DNA of 64,000 nucleotides from Streptomyces sp. Root1304 (GTDB taxonomy: Bacteria > Actinomycetota > Actinomycetes > Streptomycetales > Streptomycetaceae), in NCBI RefSeq assembly GCF_001426405.1, contig NZ_LMEP01000001.1, positions 559,241 through 623,240 on the forward strand, written 5' to 3'. The position numbers and the translations under genes are program-made. The notes under the pieces are model-generated. The model saw nothing but the letters and a program-made list of their open reading frames with translations. It ran no database searches and was not told the origin of the DNA. Positions 38,248 to 47,199 of the stretch are shown here, piece after piece; positions within the stretch are counted from its first letter, which is position 1; each line of letters opens with the position of its first letter.

Positions 38248-40450
38248 ATGTGCCCGCCGCCTCCCGCGCCTTCCTGGCGGCGGTGTCGTCCCTGGTCGCC
38301 TTGAGGTAGCCGCCGAGGAAGCGGGGCGCGCCCCGCTCGATCCGGTGGACGTAGACCTGATCGGTGAACCGGTAGACGTTCGCCCGGTCGAAGCCGTACG
38401 TCTTGGCCACCCCCCGGTACGTGAGTTCCCGCAGCCGCCGGGTCAGCGCGCCCCGCTCCACGGCGAGCCCGTCCCGCACCAGCCGCGCCATCGCCTCGGC
38501 GACGGCGAGCACCACGTCGTACGCCTCGGCCGCGTACCGGTCGACCGGTGCCGCGCCGGACAGCCCCCACCGCTTCCGGTACGCGGCGGTGAAGTCCTTC
38601 GCGGTGGGCGTCAGGGCCGGGTCGACGTAGCTGGTGCCGAAGACCCACCCCTCGGCGGCGGGGCCCGCGACCTCCAGGAACTCCGGTTCGAGGGCGTACT
38701 CGACGGCGCCGCGGAGGCCCTTGAAGCCCTGGGCCGCGAGTTCCCTGGCGCAGAGTCCGGCCCGGCGCGGCGAGAGGCCCGCGTAGAAGAGGCCCTCCGC
38801 GTCCGCCGCCAGTGCGGCGCGGACGACGGGGCCGAAGTCCTCGGTGCCGGCGGCCGTCCGGAGGCGGGTGACGGTGACCCGTGCGCCGTCGAAGGTCTCC
38901 TGGGCGGACACGGCGGAGTACCAGGCGTAGGTGCCCGCCGCCCGGTCCTCGACGACCGCGACCCTGCGTTGCCCGCGGACGACGGCGAGCGTCGAGAAGC
39001 CCAGCTGGAGCATGTCGCGCGGCGGACGCATCTCGAAGTAGGAGGGTGCGTGCGCGACCTGCGGGATCCGCTCGAACTCGATGCCGGTGGCCACGCACGC
39101 GTACACGAGGGCGTGGCGCTGGTAGGTCTCGGCAGCGGTGAGGGCGACCTCGGGGGTGGTCGGCCCGAGGACGGCGAGGACCGAGCGGTCCCTGCCGAAG
39201 GCCTCGGCCGCGGCGGCGGCCCGGCGCGGGTCGCCGGCGTCGTCACGGACCTTCACCGCGAGGTCGAACGGCCGCCCGGCGCGGGCGTTGAAGGCCTCCA
39301 CGGCGAGGCGAACACCCCGCTCCTGGCCCCGTCCCGCGTCCTTCCGGGCGCCGCTCAGATCGGTCTGGACGCCGATCGTGTACGTGGTGAGCGGCCGGGG
39401 CGGACCGCCCGTACCGGTGGCCGTGCCCGGGGAGCGGGTCATCAGCCAGGCGGCGAGGCCGCCCGTACCAGCGACGGCCGCCGCCGACCCGAGGGTCAAC
39501 ATCCGCCGCCGCGAGGGGCCTTGGGGCGGTTCCTCGGGCACGAGCACGGTCGGTTCGGCGACCGGCAGGTCGAGGACCCGTGAGGAGCGGTGGGCGATCA
39601 GGGTGGGCAGGCCGTCCGGCAGCCAGTCGCCCGCGGGCCCCTCGGCGTCCCCGAGTTCGTCCCGTACCTCCGCCGCCGTGGGCCGGTCCGCCGGGTCCTT
39701 CGCCAGGCAGGCCTCGACCAGCGGCCGGATCGTGTCCGGCACTTCGGCGAGGTCGGGTTCCTCGTGGACGGCCCGGTAGACGACGGCCGCGACCCCGCCG
39801 GTGCCGAAGGGGCGTTCGCCGGTGAGCGCGTACGCGAGGACGCAGCCGAGCGAGAACACGTCGGCGGCCGGCCCGACATCGCCGGAACCGGCGACCCCGG
39901 CCTGTTCGGGGGCGAGGAAGCCGGGGGTGCCGATCATCGCGTCGGTGGCCGTCAGGGCGGTCGCCCCGGCGGTACGGGCGATGCCGAAGTCGATGAGCCG
40001 GGGCCCGTCGAGGGCGAGCAGGACGTTCCCCGGCTTGACGTCCCGGTGGACCAGCCCGGCCGCGTGCATCCCGGCGAGCGCGGAGGCGAGCCGGGCGCCC
40101 AGGGCGCAGACGGTCGCCTCGGGCAGGGCGCCGTGCAGGCCCACCGCCTCGGCGAGCGAGGGCCCCGGCACGTACTCGGTCGCCAGCCACGGTTCCCGGG
40201 CCTCCGGGGCCGCGTCCAGGACGCGCACGACCCAGCGTCCGGTGACGCGCTCGGCGGCGCGGGCCTCGCGGCGGAAGCGCTCCCGGAACCCAGGGTCGGT
40301 GGCGTGCTCGGCGCGGATCAGCTTGAGCGCGGCGAGCGCCCCGCCTGCGGAGCGGGCGAGGTAGACCACGCCCATGCCGCCCGCGCCGAGCCGGCCGAGG
40401 AGGCGGTACCCGGCGACGGCCGAAGGGTCGCCCTTGCCCAGCGGTTTCAC
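38246..40450 (-). CDS. Transmembrane Ser/Thr kinase fused to a LivK-type receptor domain, 1
   Basis: A 734-residue fusion. Kinase domain at about 15-265: glycine loop LGAGGMGVVYLA, Lys43, catalytic HRDVKPGN (Asp137), DFG at 154-156, and APEQ. One membrane segment lies near 317-337 behind a SRRRM stop. Residues 355-734 form an extracellular type I periplasmic-binding fold like the branched-chain amino acid receptor (YTIGVQTDLSGARKDAGRGQERGVRLAVEAFNARAG, then VLGPTTPEVALTAAE). So a ligand could control the inner kinase directly. Active-site residues are intact. A similar kinase lies 3 nt upstream in the same direction. No ligand can be named. Confidence 0.94.
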   Translation of the reverse strand: MKPLGKGDPSAVAGYRLLGRLGAGGMGVVYLARSAGGALAALKLIRAEHATDPGFRERFRREARAAERVTGRWVVRVLDAAPEAREPWLATEYVPGPSLAEAVGLHGALPEATVCALGARLASALAGMHAAGLVHRDVKPGNVLLALDGPRLIDFGIARTAGATALTATDAMIGTPGFLAPEQAGVAGSGDVGPAADVFSLGCVLAYALTGERPFGTGGVAAVVYRAVHEEPDLAEVPDTIRPLVEACLAKDPADRPTAAEVRDELGDAEGPAGDWLPDGLPTLIAHRSSRVLDLPVAEPTVLVPEEPPQGPSRRRMLTLGSAAAVAGTGGLAAWLMTRSPGTATGTGGPPRPLTTYTIGVQTDLSGARKDAGRGQERGVRLAVEAFNARAGRPFDLAVKVRDDAGDPRRAAAAAEAFGRDRSVLAVLGPTTPEVALTAAETYQRHALVYACVATGIEFERIPQVAHAPSYFEMRPPRDMLQLGFSTLAVVRGQRRVAVVEDRAAGTYAWYSAVSAQETFDGARVTVTRLRTAAGTEDFGPVVRAALAADAEGLFYAGLSPRRAGLCARELAAQGFKGLRGAVEYALEPEFLEVAGPAAEGWVFGTSYVDPALTPTAKDFTAAYRKRWGLSGAAPVDRYAAEAYDVVLAVAEAMARLVRDGLAVERGALTRRLRELTYRGVAKTYGFDRANVYRFTDQVYVHRIERGAPRFLGGYLKATRDDTAARKAREAAGT

Positions 40451-40453
40451 GGG

Positions 40454-42973
40454 TCAGGCCCTCCCGGCCTTCTTCGGCTTCTTCGGCGGCCCGGCGGGCG
40501 CGAACTCCAGCGGCTTGTAGCGGCCGTTCTCGACGACGTACACGAAGGTGCTGATTCCGGCCAGGTTGCCGTCCTCGCCGAAGGCGTAACCGCCCATGAC
40601 CCCCTGGTACTCGGCCGCCCGCAGCAGGGGCGTGAGGGTGGTGCGGTCGGGGCGCTTCCCGCCCCTGGCCGCCTTCTCGACCTGCTCGGCGAGGAGGCTG
40701 GTGACGTCGTACGCCTCACCCGTGTAGAAGTCCGGGACCCTGCCGTACGCCTTCCGGTGGGCGGCCACCAGCCCCGCCGCCTCCTTCCGGGTGGTGGGGT
40801 CGACGACCGGTGCGCCGACGATCCAGCCCTCGGCCGCCCTCCCCGCGCCCTCGATGAACTCGGGCCCGAAGACATGCTGGCCCGCGGCGCGCGTGCCGGT
40901 GAAGCCGAGGGCGTCGAGCTCCTTCGCCGCCCGGACCGCGCTCGGGGCGAGACCGGCGTGGACGTACGCGTCGATGCCCGCCTCGACCATCTCGCCGAGG
41001 ACCTGCTCCAGCCGCTTGGCCCCGGCCGGGATCACCCGGGGCAGGGGGGTGATCCCAGCCTGCTCGAAGGCGAACTTCGCGGAGACGGCGCACTGCCAGG
41101 CGTAGGGGTCGTCGGTGCGTTCCTGGAGGAGGCCGGGCCGGACGGTACGGGCCCTGGCCTCGACGTAGTAGGTGAGGAACATGCTGGCGTAGGAGTGGGT
41201 GTTGCAGGCCCGCAGCAGGCTCGTGCCCTGCGACATCGTGGGCCTGATCAGCAGGTTCAGACCGGCGGAGACGGTGATGACCGGCAGCCGGGCCTCGTCG
41301 TAGGCGGGCAGCGAGACGTATCCCGCGTAGTCGGAGGTGGGGCCGATGATGCCGAGGACGTCGGGGTCGCGGGTCAGGGCGCGGGCGGCGGCGAGCGCGC
41401 GGCGCCGGTCGCCGCCGTCGTCGGAGACCTTCACGTCGAGCATGAACGGCTTGTCCTCACGGGAGTTGAACCGTTCGACGGCGAGCCGGACGCCCCGCTC
41501 CTGGGCCCGGCCGACGCCCTTGCCGGGTCCCGTCAGGTCGGCCTGGACGCCGATGGTCCACCGCCGGGCCCTCGGCGGCGCGGGCTTCTCCGGCCCGTCG
41601 TCGCCTCCGCCGAAAGCGGCCCAGGCGGTCACGCCGCCGCCCGTGGCGAGCACGCCGCCGCCGGCGAGGAGCAGGAAGCCGCGGCGGCTCCTCGCCGGTG
41701 GCGCGGCGGGCTCCCCGGGCGCCTCGGTGGCGTCGATCGCGGGCAGGGCGAGCATCCGGGCGGAGCGTTCGGCGATGGTCCGGACGACGGGGGCGGGCAG
41801 CCAGCCCGCGCCGTCGCCGGGGGTGTCCTCGACGAGCCGTACGCCGGCCCCGGCGGCCGTCGGCCGGGCGGCCGGGTCCTTGGCGAGGCAGGCCCGGACG
41901 AGGTCGAGCAGCCCCTCGGGCACGCCGGTGAGGTCCGGTTCGTCGTGGACGGTCCGGTACATCAGGGCGTCCACGGCGCCGGTGCCGAAGGGCGCGCGGC
42001 CGGTGGCCGCGTACGCGAGGAGGCAGCCGAGCGCGAAGACGTCGGCGGGCGGGCCGATGGCGTCGGCCCGGGCCTCGGCCTGCTCGGGGGCGAGGAAGCC
42101 GGGGGTGCCGACGACCATGCCGGTGGCGGTGAGGGCGGTCTCCCCGGTGGCGCGGGCGATGCCGAAGTCGATGAGGCGCGGGCCGTCGACGGCGAGGAGG
42201 ACGTTGCCCGGTTTGACGTCCCGGTGGACGATCCCGGCCGTGTGCACGGCGGCGAGGGCGCGGGCGACGGACCAGCCGAGGAGGCGGACGCTCCGCTCGG
42301 GCAGCGGACCGTGCGCGGTGACGGCCTCGTGGAGGGAGGGCCCGGCGACGAAGGCGGTGGCCATCCAGGGCTCGGGGGCGTCGGGGTCGGCGCCGGTGAC
42401 GGGGACCGCCCAGGGGCTGGAGACCCGGCGGGCGGCCTCGACCTCACGGCGGAACCGGTCCCGGAAGTCGGGCTGGTCGGCCCGGTCCGCATGAGTGACC
42501 TTGACGGCGGCGAGCTCGCCGTCGGCGGTGCGGCCCAGATAGACGACCCCCATGCCACCGGCACCGAGCCGCCCGAGAAGCCGGTAGGAGGCGATGACGG
42601 AGGGATCGGAGGGGAGGAGGGGCTGGAGGTCGCCGGGGCGGGGAGGGACGGAGGGGCCGGGAGGGGCGGGGAGCGGGGGAGGCGGGGCGGGGGTGGGAGC
42701 GGTCGGGGCGGTAGGGGTAGGGCCGGTAGGGGGCGACCCGGAGGGGATCGGCCTGGAAGGGACAGACCCGGAAGGGACAGACCCGGAAGGGGCAGACCCG
42801 GAGGGGATCGGCCCGGAAGGCGTGGTCGGCCCCGCACCCGGCGCAGACGCCGGCTCAGGCAGCGGCCTGGACCCGGGCTGCGTGGGCTCGGAAGGCCTGG
42901 ACCCGGAAGGCCTGGACCCGGAAGGCGTGGACCCGGGCGGCGGCGTCGGCCCCGGGGGCATGTCGGAGCTCAT
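40454..42973 (-). CDS. Transmembrane Ser/Thr kinase fused to a LivK-type receptor domain, 2
   Basis: An 839-residue paralogue of the next gene with an extra 120-residue Pro/Ser/Gly-rich N-terminus (tandem PSGSx units). Kinase domain about 130-375: LGAGGMGVVYLG, Lys158, HRDVKPGN (Asp252), DFG from 269. Membrane helix about 432-454. Receptor domain about 471-839 (WTIGVQADLTGPGKGVGRAQERGVRLAVERFNSRED; IIGPTSDYAGYVSLPAYDE). The start at 42973 overlaps the lipoprotein stop by ATGA. The disordered head may be a phosphorylation or docking platform. Order lipoprotein-kinase-kinase with overlaps suggests one operon. Confidence 0.94.
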   Translation of the reverse strand: MSSDMPPGPTPPPGSTPSGSRPSGSRPSEPTQPGSRPLPEPASAPGAGPTTPSGPIPSGSAPSGSVPSGSVPSRPIPSGSPPTGPTPTAPTAPTPAPPPPLPAPPGPSVPPRPGDLQPLLPSDPSVIASYRLLGRLGAGGMGVVYLGRTADGELAAVKVTHADRADQPDFRDRFRREVEAARRVSSPWAVPVTGADPDAPEPWMATAFVAGPSLHEAVTAHGPLPERSVRLLGWSVARALAAVHTAGIVHRDVKPGNVLLAVDGPRLIDFGIARATGETALTATGMVVGTPGFLAPEQAEARADAIGPPADVFALGCLLAYAATGRAPFGTGAVDALMYRTVHDEPDLTGVPEGLLDLVRACLAKDPAARPTAAGAGVRLVEDTPGDGAGWLPAPVVRTIAERSARMLALPAIDATEAPGEPAAPPARSRRGFLLLAGGGVLATGGGVTAWAAFGGGDDGPEKPAPPRARRWTIGVQADLTGPGKGVGRAQERGVRLAVERFNSREDKPFMLDVKVSDDGGDRRRALAAARALTRDPDVLGIIGPTSDYAGYVSLPAYDEARLPVITVSAGLNLLIRPTMSQGTSLLRACNTHSYASMFLTYYVEARARTVRPGLLQERTDDPYAWQCAVSAKFAFEQAGITPLPRVIPAGAKRLEQVLGEMVEAGIDAYVHAGLAPSAVRAAKELDALGFTGTRAAGQHVFGPEFIEGAGRAAEGWIVGAPVVDPTTRKEAAGLVAAHRKAYGRVPDFYTGEAYDVTSLLAEQVEKAARGGKRPDRTTLTPLLRAAEYQGVMGGYAFGEDGNLAGISTFVYVVENGRYKPLEFAPAGPPKKPKKAGRA
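42735..42951 (-). repeat. 15-bp coding minisatellites in the kinase N-terminus
   Basis: Two blocks of 15-bp repeats. On the plus strand the first has units with core GACCCGGAAGG at about 42735-42820; the second has the unit GGAAGGCCTGGACCC, four copies, at 42888-42951. They encode the repeated PSGSV/PSGSR pentapeptides of the kinase head, in frame, so length variation would not disrupt the protein. Confidence 0.85.
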
Positions 42974-43809
42974 CAGCGGCCCTTCAGCTGGGACTCGACG
43001 CGGTTGAGCATGGTGACCCAGGCCTTGGCCGTGGCCGTGCTCAGGTCGGCTTCGGTGTGGCCCGGTCCGCCCCTGACGGAGGCCGCGACCGTCACCTGGC
43101 CCACGCGGCCCTGGGCCCAGCCGTAGTAGTGCTCGCCCCCGACCGCGTCGTCGACGAACCTGCCGCGCTCGTTGATGGAGTCCTCCGCGACGATGTCCCC
43201 GGCGCTCCCGGGGTCCCCGAGGGACATCAGCCGGACGATCCGCTCGCCCGCCCGCAGCGTCTGCTCGGGGCAGCGCAGCACCTCCTCCAGGCTCTGGGAC
43301 ATCTCCCAGTCCGCGTCGTCCGCCGTGCGGTGGACGGTGACGGTCGCCGTGACCCGGACGCGTCCCCTGCCGCCCGCCGCCGGTATCTCGCTGTGGGCGG
43401 TGACGCTGGAGAGCACGTCGGCGGGCAGGGAACCGGCCTCCCAGACACAGGTCGGGGAGAGGACCGGCCAGGAGTCCCCGGCGCTCGGATAGGGCTCGCT
43501 CTCGACGTAGTCGGGCCCCCAGGCGCCCGGCCCCGCGACGACGGCGCGGGCGAGGCGCTCGGCCTCGGCCCGGGTCTTCGGCGTCCGGGCGGGATCGGGC
43601 GTGAAGGCGTAGGCGGTGGGCGCGGGCGTGGCGGCCGGGTCAGCGGCCGACGCGGACGCCGGGGCCGGGGACGCCGGGGCCCGGGACGCCGTACCGCCGC
43701 CCCCGCCGCCCGGCTTCCCGTCGCCCCCTCCCCCGCCGGAGCAGCCCGCCAGCACGAGCCCGGCCGTCAGCACGGCCCCACAGGCGCGCAAGGATCTTCC
43801 GTACGTCAC
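42973..43809 (-). CDS. Predicted lipoprotein with a Pro/Ala-rich linker
   Basis: A 278-residue exported protein. Signal peptide CGAVLTAGLVLAGC with lipobox LAGC gives lipidated Cys23, followed by a glycine run and an Ala/Pro/Ser linker to about residue 65. The remaining globular domain has no family I recognise; it contains SPTCVWEAGSLPADVLSSVTAHSEIP and ends AKAWVTMLNRVESQLKGR. GTG start at 43809. Its stop overlaps the start of the 839-residue receptor kinase, so it may act with it at the membrane surface. Confidence 0.83.
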   Translation of the reverse strand: MTYGRSLRACGAVLTAGLVLAGCSGGGGGDGKPGGGGGGTASRAPASPAPASASAADPAATPAPTAYAFTPDPARTPKTRAEAERLARAVVAGPGAWGPDYVESEPYPSAGDSWPVLSPTCVWEAGSLPADVLSSVTAHSEIPAAGGRGRVRVTATVTVHRTADDADWEMSQSLEEVLRCPEQTLRAGERIVRLMSLGDPGSAGDIVAEDSINERGRFVDDAVGGEHYYGWAQGRVGQVTVAASVRGGPGHTEADLSTATAKAWVTMLNRVESQLKGR

Positions 43810-43892
43810 GCGTCCCCCACCCCACGTCCACAGAACCTCCGAACCGAGGGAGATCGTACGCAGGAGAGGACCAACTCACCCCGCCCACCACA

Positions 43893-44321
43893 TCATTGGG
43901 ACGAAGCGGTGGCATTCGCTCGATGCCCCGCGGCCTCGCGGCGGGCCTCGTCGTAGCGGGCGCGGGCCTCCTCGACCTCCGGGACCCGGAGGTCGGTCCA
44001 GCGGGCGAGCTCCCAGACCTGGCGGGCGGCCTCCTCGCCGAGGGCGGTGAGGCTGTAGTCGACGCGGGGCGGGATGACGGGCTTGGCGTCGCGGTGGACG
44101 AAGCCGTCGCGCTCCAGGGTCTGGAGGGTCTGGGTGAGCATCTTCTCGCTGACCCCGCCGACGTGCCGCCGCAGCTCGCTGAAGCGGTACGAGCGCTCCC
44201 GCAGCGAGATCAGGATCAGCACGCCCCAGCGGCTGGTGACGTGCTCGAGGACGAGCCGGGCCGGGCACTGGGCGCCGTCGACACCGGCGAGCAGACTCTT
44301 CGGTTCCTCACTTACTCCCAT
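43893..44321 (-). CDS. HxlR-family redox-type transcriptional regulator
   Basis: A 142-residue winged-helix regulator: CPARLVLEHVTSRWGVLILISLRERSYRFSELRRHVGGVSEKMLTQTLQTLERDGFVHRD is the HxlR signature. A single cysteine at residue 19 (GAQCPARL) matches the position used by thiol/quinone sensors such as QorR and YodB. It faces the quinone-oxidoreductase-like gene at 44447 and an inverted repeat lies just upstream of its start, the same layout as E. coli ytfH/ytfG and C. glutamicum qorR/qor2. It probably represses both until its Cys is modified. Confidence 0.93.
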   Translation of the reverse strand: MGVSEEPKSLLAGVDGAQCPARLVLEHVTSRWGVLILISLRERSYRFSELRRHVGGVSEKMLTQTLQTLERDGFVHRDAKPVIPPRVDYSLTALGEEAARQVWELARWTDLRVPEVEEARARYDEARREAAGHRANATASSQ

Positions 44322-44324
44322 ACC

Positions 44325-44349
44325 AGTACCTTACTTCAAAGTGGGTACT
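44325..44349. promoter_or_regulatory. Operator-like palindrome for the HxlR regulator
   Basis: AGTACC and GGTACT form the outer 6-bp arms of a 25-nt element, with a nested ACTT-CA-AAGT centre. It begins 4 nt upstream of the regulator start and lies about 100 nt before the divergent reductase start. Related GTACTTAC / GTGAGTACC half-sites recur at 44345-44400. HxlR proteins bind such palindromes; binding here is inferred. Confidence 0.6.
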
Positions 44350-44446
44350 TACGAAAGGAAAGTGCCCGACGTACGGTGAGTACCGGTGAGCGCCCCACCC
44401 GTCCGAGCCCACCGCACCCCGCCCCACCGGAAAAGGAAGCCGCATC

Positions 44447-45313
44447 ATGAGCATCGTCGTCACCGGAGCCACCGGCCAGCTCGGCCACCTCGTCGTCGAG
44501 AGCCTCCTCGCGACCGTCCCCGCCGAGTCCGTCGTCGCCGTCGTCCGGAACAAGGAGAAGGCGGCCGGCCTCGCGGAGCGCGGTGTCACGCTGCGGATCG
44601 CCGACTACAGCCGGCCGGAGACCCTCGCGGAGGCCTTCGAGGCCGGCGACCGGGTGCTCCTGGTCTCGGGCAGCGAGGTCGGGCAGCGCGTGCCCCAGCA
44701 CGCCGCCGTGATCGCCGCGGCCAAGGCCGCGGGCGTCGCCCAGCTCGCGTACACCGGCGTCCTCGGCGGCCCGGAGGCCGACTTCGACCTCGCCGCCGAG
44801 CACCGGGAGACCGAGCGGCTGATCCTCGCCTCCGGGCTGCCGTACACCTTCCTCCGCAACGGCTGGTACTCCGAGAACTACACCGCCAACCTCGCCCCCG
44901 TCCTGGCCCACGGCGCCGTCGTCTCCAACGCCGGCGAGGGCCGGATCGCCTCCGCGACCCGCGCCGACTACGCCGCCGCCGCGGCCGCCGTCCTGACGGG
45001 CCCGGCCGAGGAGCACCTGAACAAGGCGTACGAGCTGAGCGGCGACACCGCCTGGTCGCTCGCCGAGTACGCCGCCGAGGTCGGCTCCCGGTCCGGCCGG
45101 GAGATCACGTACAGCAACGTGCCCGCCGAGGCCCACCTCGCGATCCTGACCGACGCCGGGGTCCCGCCCTTCTTCGCCGCGATCCTCGTCGACGTCGACC
45201 GGGCCATCGAGCGCGGCGCGCTCGCCCGGCGGACCGGCGACCTGGCCCGGCTGATCGGCCGCCCGACCACCCCGATCGCCGAGACGATCAAGGAAGCGCT
45301 CGCCGCCTCCTGA
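44447..45313 (+). CDS. qorB: NAD(P)H:quinone oxidoreductase of the YtfG/QorB type
   Basis: A 288-residue atypical SDR (NmrA-like) protein. The N-terminal motif VTGATGQLGHLVVESLL binds NAD(P); VVRNKEKA follows strand 2. Phrases SGSEVGQRVPQH, LPYTFLRNGWYSENY and GRIASATRADYAAAAAAVL match E. coli QorB (YtfG) along the whole length. QorB reduces quinones with NADPH. The start at 44447 follows AAGGAAG. Control by the divergent HxlR regulator fits a quinone/electrophile response. Confidence 0.9.
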   Translation: MSIVVTGATGQLGHLVVESLLATVPAESVVAVVRNKEKAAGLAERGVTLRIADYSRPETLAEAFEAGDRVLLVSGSEVGQRVPQHAAVIAAAKAAGVAQLAYTGVLGGPEADFDLAAEHRETERLILASGLPYTFLRNGWYSENYTANLAPVLAHGAVVSNAGEGRIASATRADYAAAAAAVLTGPAEEHLNKAYELSGDTAWSLAEYAAEVGSRSGREITYSNVPAEAHLAILTDAGVPPFFAAILVDVDRAIERGALARRTGDLARLIGRPTTPIAETIKEALAAS

Positions 45314-45451
45314 AGCGACTCCCGAAGCGACTCCGGGACCGCCCCCGGACCGCCTCCCCGCCGTCATGACCGTATTGCGGTACGGGCATGACAACCCGCC
45401 CGGTGCGGCGCTACCTTCGACAGGACAGCGCGGCGCAGGGCGGGAGGTCCG

Positions 45452-46426
45452 GTGAAGACGGATAACGAGGAACGAGCAGGATTGCTCTACGGGATCGGCG
45501 CCTACGGCATGTGGGGACTGGTCCCGCTCTTCTGGCCGCTCCTCAAGCCCGCCGGGGCGGTCGAGATCCTCGCCCACCGGATGGTGTGGTCGCTGGCCTT
45601 CGTCGCCCTCGCGCTGCTCGCCGTACGCCGCTGGGGCTGGATGCGCGAGCTCGTCCGCAGCCCGCGCAAGCTCGGCCTGATCACCGTCGCCGCCGCCGTC
45701 ATCACGGTGAACTGGGGCCTCTACATCTGGTCCGTCAACACGGGCCACGTCGTCGAGGCCTCCCTCGGCTACTTCATCAATCCGCTCGTCACCATCGCCC
45801 TCGGCGTCCTCGTCCTCCAGGAACGACTGCGCCCCGCGCAGTGGGCGGCGGTCGGCGTCGGCTTCGCCGCCGTCCTGGTCCTCGCGATCGGCTACGGCAA
45901 GCCGCCCTGGATCTCGCTCACCCTCGCCTTCTCCTTCGCCGTCTACGGCCTGGTGAAGAAGAAGGTCAACCTCGGCGGCCTGGAGTCGCTCGCCGCCGAG
46001 ACCGCCGTCCAGTTCCTGCCCGCCCTCGGCTACCTCGTCTGGCTCGGCACTCAGGGCGAGCTGGCCTTCGGCTCCCACGGCGGGGGCCACACGGCCCTGC
46101 TCGTGGCCACCGGCATCGTCACGGCGGCCCCGCTCGTCCTCTTCGGGGCGGCGGCGATCCGCGTCCCCCTGTCGACGCTCGGCCTCCTCCAGTACCTGGC
46201 GCCGACCTTCCAGTTCCTGCTGGGCATCCTCTACTTCCACGAGGAGATGCCGCCGGAGCGCTGGGCGGGCTTCTCGCTCGTCTGGCTGGCGCTGACCCTC
46301 CTCACCTGGGACGCCCTGCGCACGGCACGGCACAGCCGGGCGGCGGTGGAGGCGGCCAAGGCGGAGACGGCACAGGCGAAGACGGGCGCCCCCGTCGCGG
46401 CCCCCGCACCGCCGCCCTCGCGCTGA
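45452..46426 (+). CDS. rarD: EamA-family permease RarD
   Basis: A 324-residue, ten-span drug/metabolite transporter of the RarD type: GLLYGIGAYGMWGLVPLFWPLLK at the N-terminus, EILAHRMVWSLAF, ITVNWGLYIWSVNTGHVVEASLGYFINPLVTIALGVLVLQERLRPAQW, and LQYLAPTFQFLLGILYFHEEMPPERW. Such proteins export or import small metabolites; RarD itself is poorly defined. GTG start at 45452 after GGAGGTCC. The C-terminus has an Ala-rich cytoplasmic tail. Independent gene, downstream of qorB by about 140 nt. Confidence 0.93.
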   Translation: MKTDNEERAGLLYGIGAYGMWGLVPLFWPLLKPAGAVEILAHRMVWSLAFVALALLAVRRWGWMRELVRSPRKLGLITVAAAVITVNWGLYIWSVNTGHVVEASLGYFINPLVTIALGVLVLQERLRPAQWAAVGVGFAAVLVLAIGYGKPPWISLTLAFSFAVYGLVKKKVNLGGLESLAAETAVQFLPALGYLVWLGTQGELAFGSHGGGHTALLVATGIVTAAPLVLFGAAAIRVPLSTLGLLQYLAPTFQFLLGILYFHEEMPPERWAGFSLVWLALTLLTWDALRTARHSRAAVEAAKAETAQAKTGAPVAAPAPPPSR

Positions 46427-46542
46427 ACTCCGCAAGCCGGGGCATGTACGTCGCGGCGACATCGGCCAGCGGGCTCCGGGACCTCCGGGGAGCCCGGAAA
46501 TCCACTGGCCCACCCCCGCCGGGCCCCCGCACCCTGGGACGC

Positions 46543-47199
46543 ATGGAAGAACCGAAGTACCGGATCCGCGCGCTCCACACCGCCCGGACGATCACCGTCT
46601 ACCAGGCGTACCGGCCCGGGATCGGCCTGGCGGCGGCGCGGGAGGGACGCTTTCCGGCCAGCTGGAAGCGGGACCGGATGACGTGGATCAAGCCGTCGTT
46701 CCTGTGGATGATGTACCGCTGCGGCTGGGGGACGAAGGAGGGCCAGGAGACCGTCCTCGCCGTGGAGATCGCGCGCGAGGGCTTCGAGTGGGCCCTGCGG
46801 AACGCCTGCCTCTCCCACTACGCGCACGGGTTCCACCCCGACCGGGCGGACTGGAAGCGGCAGTTGAGGGAGTCCCCGGCCCGGGTGCAGTGGGACCCGG
46901 AGCGGGACCTGGACCTCCGGGCGCTCCCGTACCGTTCGCTCCAGCTCGGCCTCTCGGGCGAGGCCTCCCGGCGGTACGCGGACGAGTGGACGGTCTCCGT
47001 CACCGATGTGACCCCGCTCGCCCACCGGGTCCACGCGCTCGTCCGGGCGGGCGAACGGGACGCCGCCCGGCTGCTGCTGCCCCGCGAGGAGCCGTACGCG
47101 GAGACCCCGGGGCTACTGGACCGGGTGCGCGGTCAGGAGGACGCCGGCGGGGCCGTGACCACCGAGAAGTTGAAGTCGCCGGTGCCGAGCGTGCCGTAG
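46543..47199 (+). CDS. DUF4291 domain-containing protein
   Basis: A 218-residue soluble protein of the DUF4291 family: YRIRALHTARTITVYQAYRPGIGLAAAREGRF, then RMTWIKPSFLWMMYRCGWGTKEGQE and WDPERDLDLRALPYRSLQLGLSGEA. The biochemical role is not established. The start at 46543 matches the family N-terminus; the longer ORF in this frame from 45511 is a shadow of rarD. The 3' 67 nt overlap the convergent reductase gene. Confidence 0.9.
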   Translation: MEEPKYRIRALHTARTITVYQAYRPGIGLAAAREGRFPASWKRDRMTWIKPSFLWMMYRCGWGTKEGQETVLAVEIAREGFEWALRNACLSHYAHGFHPDRADWKRQLRESPARVQWDPERDLDLRALPYRSLQLGLSGEASRRYADEWTVSVTDVTPLAHRVHALVRAGERDAARLLLPREEPYAETPGLLDRVRGQEDAGGAVTTEKLKSPVPSVP

